Shown here one piece after another: positions 8,989-16,036 of a stretch of DNA of 38,250 nt. Source of the stretch: Candidatus Thalassarchaeum sp. Lineage in GTDB: Archaea > Thermoplasmatota > Poseidoniia > Poseidoniales > Thalassarchaeaceae. The stretch covers positions 1 to 38,250 of the forward strand of contig JASMMD010000012.1 of NCBI GenBank assembly GCA_030748335.1. Direction: 5' to 3'. The notes beneath the pieces were generated by a model. It saw only the letters and a program-made list of their open reading frames with translations. It did no database searches and had not been told where the DNA came from. The position numbers and the translations under genes are program-made. The stretch's first letter is position 1; each line of letters opens with the position of its first letter.

Positions 8989-10245
8989 ATGGATGAGCAG
9001 GACCTGATTTACGATTGGAACGCGATAGATTACGAAATCAAGCGCGATGCCTCCACGCACCCACACGAGCTGTGGTTCGACGACGAGACCCTACGTGACG
9101 GTCTGCAGAGTCCCAGTGCTCGGAACCCCACCATCGAGCAGAAAATCGAGCTGATTGACTTCATGGAGTCCCTTGGGATCCAGAAAGCGGACCTAGGGCT
9201 CCCTGGTGCCGGCCCGTTCCACGTCGGGCACATCGATGCCATGCTCACGCACATGGGCGAGAACGGGTATTCGCTTCGCCCCGGTTGCGCTGTCCGCACG
9301 GTGGTGAGCGATATCGAGCCGCTGGTCGAATTACAGGCCAAGCACGAGCGGCAAATACAGGCTAGTGCCTTCCTCGGGACCAGTCCCATCCGCCAGTACG
9401 CAGAGGGTTGGACGATGGAGAGGATTCTCTCCACGGCCGAGAAGGCCGTGTCGTTCGCCATCGACAACGACATTCCGGTGATGTTCGTCACCGAGGACAC
9501 CACGCGCAGCAAGCCCGACGAGATCAAAGCGGTCTACACTAGGGCGATGGAGCTCGGCGCTGACCGGATTTGCGTGTGCGACACCTGCGGACACGTCACC
9601 CCTAACGGCGTTCGCAAGTTGCTCTCGTTCATCCAGAACGAAGTGATCCCCGACGCAGGGATGAAGCGTCGTGACATCGAGGTCAACTGGCACGGCCATC
9701 AAGACCGTGGATTAGGCGTTGCGAACAACCTAGCCGCCTACGAGGCCGGAGCCGACGTCATCCACGGGACAGCACTCGGGGTGGGTGAGAGGGCGGGCAA
9801 CGCCCCCCTCGATCAGACGCTGGTCAACCTCAGCCTCATGGGGGTGATTAGTAACGACCTGACGGCGCTGAACGAGTACATGCGCAAGGCGCACGAGTAC
9901 GTCGAGGTCGCACTGCCACGGAATTACCCGGTGTTCGGCGAGGACGCATTCGAGACCGGTACCGGGGTTCACGCTTCGGCCGTGGTCAAGGCGATGAAGA
10001 AGGGTGACCACTGGCTCGCCGACCGCGTGTACTCAGGGGTGCCGGCCGCCGACTACGGGCTGCAGCAGGTAATCAGAATAGGTCACATGAGCGGTCGCTC
10101 CAACATCATCTGGTGGCTGCAGCAGAACGGCTACGAAGTGAGCGAAGAACTGGTATCGCACATGTTCGAAGTGGCCAAAGGACAACGCAGGCTGATGACC
10201 GATGAAGAGGTCCATGCTGTCATCTCGGGCTTCTTGGAATCGTGA
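8989..10245 (+). CDS. 2-isopropylmalate synthase / homocitrate synthase-family protein (DRE-TIM)
   Basis: 418 residues from ATG 8989. This is an HMGL-like TIM-barrel enzyme that joins an acyl-CoA to a 2-oxo acid, or cleaves such a product. Visible motifs are DETLRDGLQSP (the DRE-TIM Asp/Arg site, with RDGLQ where many isopropylmalate synthases have RDGEQ), the metal-binding HxH in NWHGHQDRGLG, and GERAGNAPLDQ, typical of the LeuA side of the family. The C-terminal portion (GTGVHASAVVKAMKKGD onward) resembles the short linker region of such synthases; no long regulatory LeuA dimer domain is visible. LeuA, citramalate or homocitrate synthase cannot be separated by eye. Its stop codon lies inside a hairpin. 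Confidence 0.8.
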   Translation: MDEQDLIYDWNAIDYEIKRDASTHPHELWFDDETLRDGLQSPSARNPTIEQKIELIDFMESLGIQKADLGLPGAGPFHVGHIDAMLTHMGENGYSLRPGCAVRTVVSDIEPLVELQAKHERQIQASAFLGTSPIRQYAEGWTMERILSTAEKAVSFAIDNDIPVMFVTEDTTRSKPDEIKAVYTRAMELGADRICVCDTCGHVTPNGVRKLLSFIQNEVIPDAGMKRRDIEVNWHGHQDRGLGVANNLAAYEAGADVIHGTALGVGERAGNAPLDQTLVNLSLMGVISNDLTALNEYMRKAHEYVEVALPRNYPVFGEDAFETGTGVHASAVVKAMKKGDHWLADRVYSGVPAADYGLQQVIRIGHMSGRSNIIWWLQQNGYEVSEELVSHMFEVAKGQRRLMTDEEVHAVISGFLES

Positions 10246-10260
10246 AGCGGGCTCTTCACG
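10241..10260 (+). other. 7-bp hairpin spanning a stop codon
   Basis: CGTGAAG-cgggct-CTTCACG is a perfect inverted repeat whose left arm contains the TGA stop (10243-10245) of the LeuA-like gene. The protease start at 10271 follows closely. It could affect termination or translation of the next gene. Confidence 0.55.
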
Positions 10261-10270
10261 TTACAGACGA

Positions 10271-13200
10271 ATGGCTAAATGTCGAATGCGTTCGACCTCG
10301 GCCATGCGTACGGCGCTCGCGGTCCTTGTCATCCTCCTGCTCGCCCCCTTTGGGGGCGTTGCCACAGCCAGTCCGGGGCAGCCGATAGACCTCGGAATTG
10401 AGGGCGACGAGATACTGCCGACTTACTCTCGCGCCGTCCAGCTCGCCTTTGAGAGGGTGAGTGACCTGAACGGTTACTCGGAAGAGGATCTCAAAGCAAC
10501 CCATGAGTGGCTGGTAGTTACAAGAGTGCCTCTGGAAAAGCATGGTTGGACCAAGGCCTCGCCTGAGTTGTTCGAGCCGGCTCCGATTCTGAGAGGGGCC
10601 TACGTCTGGGGCTTCGAGGACCCACTGGGTGCGGTTCCTCGGCTGCAGCAGTCCCTAGAGCGGGGCGAGATAGAATCGTTCTCACCGCTTCTCGAGAAGA
10701 AGCAGAATCCGCGACTAGCTCCCAACGACACCGAGTTCGCTTCGCAATGGCACCTTGAGAACACTGGTCAGACTAACGGAGCAGTGGGGGAGGACGTCAA
10801 CGTCACCAGCACTTGGGACGACTACACCGGAACGGGAGTGGTCATCAGCGTCGTGGACGACGGCCTTGACCACGAACACAGCGATATTAGCCCCCATTAC
10901 TCATCGCTGTTTTCGTACGACTGGTGTGATGATGATGGCGACCCCAGTCCTACGGGCTGGAACGGTCACGGTACTGCGGTGGCGGGGGTAGCTGCTGCAG
11001 TCGGCGACAACTCACTGGACGTCACAGGAGTTGCCTTCGACGCGACCATTGCCGGCTCGACCCTGATAGCATGCTGGGCAGGTGATGCCACCGAAGCCGA
11101 TGCGCTGAGCTACGAGAGCGACGACATCGACATCTACACCAACTCATGGGGTCCAGCCGACGACGGTTCAACCCTAGAGGGGCCCGGGCCACTTACGCTG
11201 GCTGCCTTCGAGAGCGATGCCTACGGCGGTAGAGATGGGCTGGGTAACCTGATCACGTGGGCTGCGGGCAACGGCCTCGGCTCGGACGACAATTCAAACT
11301 ACGACGGTTACGCCAACAGCCGCTTCACCATCGCTGTCACCGCGATTAATCACTACGGCGAGCAGTCCTACTACGCCGAGCCGGGGGCCAACATACTGGT
11401 CGCCGCGCACTCCAATGGAGACGGTGAGGGCATTACCACCACGGACATCACCGGAACCGGGGGCTACAACAGTAGCGGCAACGTCACTCACGACTTCGGC
11501 GGCACATCGAGCGCCACCCCGCTGGCGGCTGGGGTCATCGCACTGATGCTGGATGCCAATGAGAATCTGACTTGGAGGGACGTTCAGCACGTCCTAGTCA
11601 ATAGCGCGAGGATGAACGATGCCAGCGACTCGTCATGGGAAGTCAACGGCGCGGGCCATGACGTCTCGCACAAATACGGATTCGGAGTGGTCGACGCGGG
11701 CGCTGCCGTATCTGTCGCTGAGAACTGGATCACCGTCGGAGAGGAGCTCAATGCCACGTACGGCCCCTACAGCCCTTCCTTTGACATTCCAGACGACACC
11801 CTCTCGTGGAGCGAGTTCACGGCCGTTGTCACGGATGAGTACTCCCTCGAGAGCGTGGACCTAGTGGTCGACATCTCTCACCAGAGCAGGGCGGATTTGG
11901 ATATCGTGCTCGTTTCCCCCTCTGGGACCGAGTCCTGGCTCGCCGAGTCGCGCAACGGCTGGGGCTCCGACTACTCAGACTGGATGTTCAGCACGGTGCA
12001 GCACTGGGACGAGTCGTCTTTGGGCACGTGGACCTTGAAAGTCAGAGATACAGAATCAGGGACTAACGGGTCTCTGAACTCATGGGAGATGATTCTGCAC
12101 GGGGTCGACGTGGACTACGACCATGATGACGACGGGTTGACCGATGAGAACGAGACTCTGCTCTATGGAACCGACCCGTACGATGCCGACAGCGACGACG
12201 ACGGATTGAGCGACTACGACGAGGTGATGGTCTACGGCACCAACCCGTTGGCAATCGACTCTGACACCGACGGCCTGTCGGACTATGCCGAGGTCACGAC
12301 TACCGGTACCGACCCGATGGACTCCGACAGCGACGACGACGGGCTCTCTGACGGGGCGGAGGTGAACTACTGGTCCAGCGATCCTCTAGTTTACGACCCC
12401 GATGACGACTCGGATCTGTTCTACCACTTCAATGACTGCAACGACAACGACCCTAACGTCAACCCGGGCAAACCAGAGCTGTTGAACGGCATAGACGACA
12501 ACTGCGACGACTACATCGACGAGGGATACAACTTCACTGACAGGGACAACGACGGCCTGAAGGACTGGAGCGAGTATCACGTCCACGGCACCGACTACAT
12601 GGACTCGGACACCGACGACGACGGGCTGGATGACGGTGAGGAGGTCAACACCTACGCCGCGCTGGGCTCGGACCCGCTGGTGTACGACCCTGACTCGGAC
12701 TCGGACTCGTGGTACTGGTTCGAGGACTGCGATGATGATGACGAGGACAGGTCGCCTGGTCACGTCGAGTTGCTCGACGACTTCGACAACGACTGTGATT
12801 TCCTGATTGATGAGGACTACTGGACTCTGGATACTGACAACGACGGTCTGACCGACTACGATGAGTTTCACAACATCACCACGGATTATCTAGACGGCGA
12901 CACTGACGATGACGGTCTGCCCGACGGTCTGGAGTACAACGAGTACTCCTCGATGGGGGCGGATCCACTGGTACACGATGCCGATGCTGACTCCGACGGG
13001 TGGTATTGGTTCCAGGACTGCGAGGACGAGGACTTCGACCGCGCCCCTTTCAAGCCCGAGGTTCTGGATGGCAAGGACAACGACTGCGACGACGTGGTCG
13101 ACGAGGATTTCTTCGAACTTGACAGCGACGATGACGGATTGACCGACTACGACGAGTTCCACAACATAACCACGGACCCTGGATTGTCTGATTCGGACTC

Positions 13201-14056
13201 GGATGGCATGTCCGACGGGTACGAGGTCATGGTGAGTGGCTCAAACCCTAAGGAATACAACTTCGATCGCGACGAGGACGGTTTCTACGACTTCAATGAC
13301 TGTGACGACCTCATTGACACGATCAACCCCACAGGAGTGGAGTCATGGAACGGCAGGGACGACGACTGCAACGACGAGGTCGATGATGCCCTGAACAGGA
13401 AGAGTCTGATCACCACCGAACCCGACTTCCGCCAAGTGTACGTGTGGGACGCGGTCAACGAGAGTCTGGTCCTTTCCGTAGGCTCAATACCAGACGACGT
13501 AGCGGTCACGCTGTCATGGCAGTTCGGCGACTACACACTGACAGAGAACGTCAGCTCCGACGGTAGGGGGGTGCTCATAGAGCCAATCGACTGTGAGGCC
13601 CGAGACAACACTCTGACGATCTACCTGTGCGATCAGGGAAGTGGGCCGCAGCAGATTACCGCGACCCTGTTGGACTCCGACCATATCACGGCCCTAGTAT
13701 GGGACATCGACATGGAGGTCTGGATACCGCCAGATACGCTGTCGGAGAAGCTGCTCTCCTTCATCACCTCGCCCACCGGCCTCGTAGTGGCCTTCGTACT
13801 GCTGCTTTCCCTAGTAGGAGGCTGTGTGTACACAGTGAGCAGGATATCGCACAAGAGGAAGCTCAAGGACGCCTATCAGGCATACGACCTGAAGCCGGAG
13901 AAGTTCACACTCTCGCCCGAGTTCCAGGACTACGACCTACCCTCCGCACCGGACCTGAGTGCGCTGATGGGGGAGCAGAACGCCCCCGTTCAACTGCCTT
14001 CAGTCCCGGTCGCAGATGACGATGGCGAGATACCACAAGCGCCCGAGTTGGACTGA
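10271..14056 (+). CDS. Membrane-anchored kexin/furin-type subtilisin protease with P-domain and calcium-binding repeats
   Basis: 1261 residues from ATG 10271, chosen because it gives a normal signal peptide (positive start, then MRTALAVLVILLLAPFGG). The frame is open upstream into the previous gene. After a roughly 150-residue pro-like region comes an S8 catalytic domain: Asp196 in VVDDGLDHEH, His233 in GHGTAVAG, oxyanion Asn334 in AAGNG and Ser413 in GGTSSATPLAAG. The DDG and GTSSATPLAAG contexts match the kexin/furin (S8B) branch. A P-domain follows (about 520-615, ending TWTLKVRDTESG). Next come thrombospondin-type-3 DxDxDGLxD repeats alternating with MopE-like blocks (DCNDNDPNVNPG, NGIDDNCDDYIDEG). 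One membrane helix (LVVAFVLLLSLVGGCVY) and a short cytoplasmic tail end the protein. It probably acts outside the cell on proteins. Confidence 0.9.
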   Translation: MAKCRMRSTSAMRTALAVLVILLLAPFGGVATASPGQPIDLGIEGDEILPTYSRAVQLAFERVSDLNGYSEEDLKATHEWLVVTRVPLEKHGWTKASPELFEPAPILRGAYVWGFEDPLGAVPRLQQSLERGEIESFSPLLEKKQNPRLAPNDTEFASQWHLENTGQTNGAVGEDVNVTSTWDDYTGTGVVISVVDDGLDHEHSDISPHYSSLFSYDWCDDDGDPSPTGWNGHGTAVAGVAAAVGDNSLDVTGVAFDATIAGSTLIACWAGDATEADALSYESDDIDIYTNSWGPADDGSTLEGPGPLTLAAFESDAYGGRDGLGNLITWAAGNGLGSDDNSNYDGYANSRFTIAVTAINHYGEQSYYAEPGANILVAAHSNGDGEGITTTDITGTGGYNSSGNVTHDFGGTSSATPLAAGVIALMLDANENLTWRDVQHVLVNSARMNDASDSSWEVNGAGHDVSHKYGFGVVDAGAAVSVAENWITVGEELNATYGPYSPSFDIPDDTLSWSEFTAVVTDEYSLESVDLVVDISHQSRADLDIVLVSPSGTESWLAESRNGWGSDYSDWMFSTVQHWDESSLGTWTLKVRDTESGTNGSLNSWEMILHGVDVDYDHDDDGLTDENETLLYGTDPYDADSDDDGLSDYDEVMVYGTNPLAIDSDTDGLSDYAEVTTTGTDPMDSDSDDDGLSDGAEVNYWSSDPLVYDPDDDSDLFYHFNDCNDNDPNVNPGKPELLNGIDDNCDDYIDEGYNFTDRDNDGLKDWSEYHVHGTDYMDSDTDDDGLDDGEEVNTYAALGSDPLVYDPDSDSDSWYWFEDCDDDDEDRSPGHVELLDDFDNDCDFLIDEDYWTLDTDNDGLTDYDEFHNITTDYLDGDTDDDGLPDGLEYNEYSSMGADPLVHDADADSDGWYWFQDCEDEDFDRAPFKPEVLDGKDNDCDDVVDEDFFELDSDDDGLTDYDEFHNITTDPGLSDSDSDGMSDGYEVMVSGSNPKEYNFDRDEDGFYDFNDCDDLIDTINPTGVESWNGRDDDCNDEVDDALNRKSLITTEPDFRQVYVWDAVNESLVLSVGSIPDDVAVTLSWQFGDYTLTENVSSDGRGVLIEPIDCEARDNTLTIYLCDQGSGPQQITATLLDSDHITALVWDIDMEVWIPPDTLSEKLLSFITSPTGLVVAFVLLLSLVGGCVYTVSRISHKRKLKDAYQAYDLKPEKFTLSPEFQDYDLPSAPDLSALMGEQNAPVQLPSVPVADDDGEIPQAPELD
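12121..13395 (+). repeat. Repeats encoding Asp-rich calcium-binding segments (TSP3 and MopE-like)
   Basis: Reiterated units encode D-x-D-x-D-G-L-(S/T)-D-x-x-E loops followed in several copies by a Cys-containing block with the pattern D-C-x-D-x-D then P-E-x-x-(N/D)-(G/D)-x-D-(N/D)-(N/D)-C-(D/N). About four of the two-Cys blocks can be read. The Asp codon bias produces long valine-rich open frames on the minus strand that are not genes. Confidence 0.75.
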
Positions 14057-15430
14057 CTAAGCCCAGTTCGGGTCGGCCTCACCGGCCTCGTCGTCTGCGG
14101 GATCGCCCTCATTTCGGCCCCACTCCGCATCCGGGGAGCCGCCAGACCATTCGCCGGCCACGGATATGTCCTCGACGTCATCATCCTCTCTCCAAGGCGG
14201 TTCGCCGTCCGAGCCACTGGTGACGAGGCACCCCTCGGGATCCAGTCGCTTGCGCAGCGTTCTGACGCCACGCGTCACCGGTAGGAGATGTCCTATCGGC
14301 GTGCCAGCGTTGACGAACGGATGGGTGGCTGTGGAAATCAACAGGCCCCTGGTCGGGGAGAGGATGTCGTAGCTATCCCCGGGCCTCTCCGGGTCCGTTA
14401 CAGTGGCCACTGTCTCTCCATCCTCGACGAAACTTCCCGCTGGAGTGAGGACGTCCAGCAGGCCGCCTTGGTCGGAGCGGATCCACACCGAGCCAGAGGC
14501 TAGGATCCTGAATCTGGGCCTACTGGGGTAGCCGGGCAGCACCTTGAGGCTCCGTAGAACGTTGAGGATACCGTAGATTGCTACTTGGACCGATTCGGGG
14601 TCGGCCTCGTTGGAACCTCCGCCTTCGTAGGTGATAGAACCAATTCCGGCTTCGTTGGCGGTCTTGCGCAAGGAGCCCTTCGGTCCGACGTTGTCTAGGA
14701 TCGTCTCAATGCCGAATGCCCTAGCAATCCGGTTGCTGGCGCGGTCTGCTAGGTTCGCCCTAATCTGGGGCATGTTGGTGCGGCCCACGGCGGCGGTGTG
14801 TAGATCGATTAGGTGGTCGCTGCCCGAGATGACCTCGTTCCAAAGACGGTGAGCGACCCTCGATGTTGTGTTACTCTCCGGCTTGCCGGGAAAGCTCCTG
14901 TTCAGGTCCCTGCCGTCGGTCATGTACCTGCTCTGGCGCCGATAACCTGGAAGGTTCACCACCGGGACTATGCGGAGTGTCCCGGCCATGGCCGCGGGGT
15001 CAATCGCCTTGTCCTCGCCGAGGAAGTTCGGCCCACACAGGTAGGTCAAAGCCAGCGGACCGACGAGCTCGTTGCCGTGAAGGGCACCGAGCAAAGTGAC
15101 GACTGGCCCGGGCCTAGCACCGTGGACCACGGTGATTGGGATGGGCCAAGACTCACCTATGTCGACGTCGAGCAGGTCGAACTCAATCTGTCTCACCTTA
15201 CCCTGCCCAATTCTCTTCCTGAGGAACCTGTGATACTTCGGGCCATCCTTCCTGGACCACCTCTTCGGAGTTCCTTGGGCGTCCTCAAGGGCCTTCTCTA
15301 TCTCCTTACGGCGACTCTGGGGGATCTGGTTCGCCACCTTCAGCGGCTGCGACCGTCTCCTCTTGGGTCTCGGAGCCGCTCCCTCGGTGGAGTCACCGTC
15401 CTTCGAACCCGAACCCACGTCTGGCACCAC
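14057..15430 (-). CDS. Succinylglutamate desuccinylase/aspartoacylase-family metallohydrolase
   Basis: 457 residues from GTG 15430. It belongs to the zinc carboxypeptidase-like AstE/AspA family, which hydrolyses N-acyl amino acids or related amides. The zinc ligands are visible as His118 and Glu121 in GALHGNELVG and His211 in LIDLHTA; Glu269 in ITYEGGGS is the likely catalytic acid, and DLNRSFPG is the usual substrate-binding element. A C-terminal beta-rich domain (about 310-400) resembles the biotinyl/lipoyl-like tail of related proteins. The first 70 residues are a lysine/arginine-rich extension not seen in short family members, and the last 60 are acidic and low complexity. It abuts the convergent protease gene with no spacer. 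Confidence 0.85.
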   Translation of the reverse strand: MVPDVGSGSKDGDSTEGAAPRPKRRRSQPLKVANQIPQSRRKEIEKALEDAQGTPKRWSRKDGPKYHRFLRKRIGQGKVRQIEFDLLDVDIGESWPIPITVVHGARPGPVVTLLGALHGNELVGPLALTYLCGPNFLGEDKAIDPAAMAGTLRIVPVVNLPGYRRQSRYMTDGRDLNRSFPGKPESNTTSRVAHRLWNEVISGSDHLIDLHTAAVGRTNMPQIRANLADRASNRIARAFGIETILDNVGPKGSLRKTANEAGIGSITYEGGGSNEADPESVQVAIYGILNVLRSLKVLPGYPSRPRFRILASGSVWIRSDQGGLLDVLTPAGSFVEDGETVATVTDPERPGDSYDILSPTRGLLISTATHPFVNAGTPIGHLLPVTRGVRTLRKRLDPEGCLVTSGSDGEPPWREDDDVEDISVAGEWSGGSPDAEWGRNEGDPADDEAGEADPNWA

Positions 15431-15475
15431 TTCACGGAAAAGGTCCCCCGATTAAGAGCATGCGTCGACGAATCC

Positions 15476-15496
15476 CTAGGAATTTTCAATTCCTAG
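15476..15496. promoter_or_regulatory. Perfect 9-bp palindrome between divergent genes
   Basis: CTAGGAATT-TTC-AATTCCTAG lies in the 85-base gap between the divergent aspartoacylase-like and thioesterase genes. Because both genes point away from it, it is better placed as an operator or a 5' leader hairpin than as a terminator. Confidence 0.45.
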
Positions 15497-15515
15497 AGGG
15501 GGCTCAGCCGGCCAT

Positions 15516-15989
15516 ATGCGGCAGGGGGGGCCTTCAGTGCAGGAGGAGCACGCGCCCAACAGCATCTGCTTCGGCTGCGGACCGGCTAACGAGGACGGCC
15601 TGAGGATTCGCTCGTTCCGCAGCGAGGGTGGCCTAGAGATGGAGTTCTCCCCCGAAGCCGGGCATCAGGCATTCCCGGGCATGATTAACGGAGGGATAAT
15701 CGGCACCCTGCTGGACTGTCATGGCAACTGGACCGCGGCGATGGCTCTGATGGATCAATCTGGGGGGTCGGAGCCTCCCTGCACCGTGACCGCGTCGTAC
15801 TCCATCAAGCTCAGGAGGCCTACGCCTTACGGGGTCACTCTGCAAATAAGCTCGGAGATCGAGGAGATTAGCGAAGGCAGGGCCAAGGTGCTGATGAGCC
15901 TGCGAGCCGGCGACGAGGTCTGCGCAACCGGAGAGGGTCTGTTCGTGGCCGTAAAGGAGGGTCATCCCGCCTTCCATCGCTGGAATTAG
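15516..15989 (+). CDS. Hotdog-fold thioesterase (PaaI-like)
   Basis: 157 residues from ATG 15516. An in-frame GTG at 15537, seven codons on, sits six bases after a run of seven G and may be the true start. The N-terminal NSICFGCGPANEDGLRI block is the hallmark of a PaaI/THEM4-like thioesterase subfamily, and the hotdog core follows: FPGMINGGIIGTLLDCHGNW, where the helix begins, then the strands TASYSIKLRRPTPYG. Such enzymes hydrolyse acyl-CoA thioesters. The acyl group is unknown. The stop codon is 48 bases before the chosen hel308 start; a GTG overlapping the stop (TAGTG) also exists for hel308. Confidence 0.87.
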   Translation: MRQGGPSVQEEHAPNSICFGCGPANEDGLRIRSFRSEGGLEMEFSPEAGHQAFPGMINGGIIGTLLDCHGNWTAAMALMDQSGGSEPPCTVTASYSIKLRRPTPYGVTLQISSEIEEISEGRAKVLMSLRAGDEVCATGEGLFVAVKEGHPAFHRWN

Positions 15990-16036
15990 TGGCTTGCCCG
16001 CGGCATCCTTTAGAACGGCCGAATCGAAGACGTGGC

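Noticed and set aside
10202-10270. Upstream extension of the protease frame
   Set aside because: It overlaps the end of the LeuA-like gene and lacks signal-peptide character; the ATG at 10271 gives a proper leader.
12386-12871. Long valine-rich open frame on the minus strand inside the protease gene
   Set aside because: It mirrors the Asp-codon repeats (GAC/GAT read as GTC/ATC) of the protease and has no independent signals.
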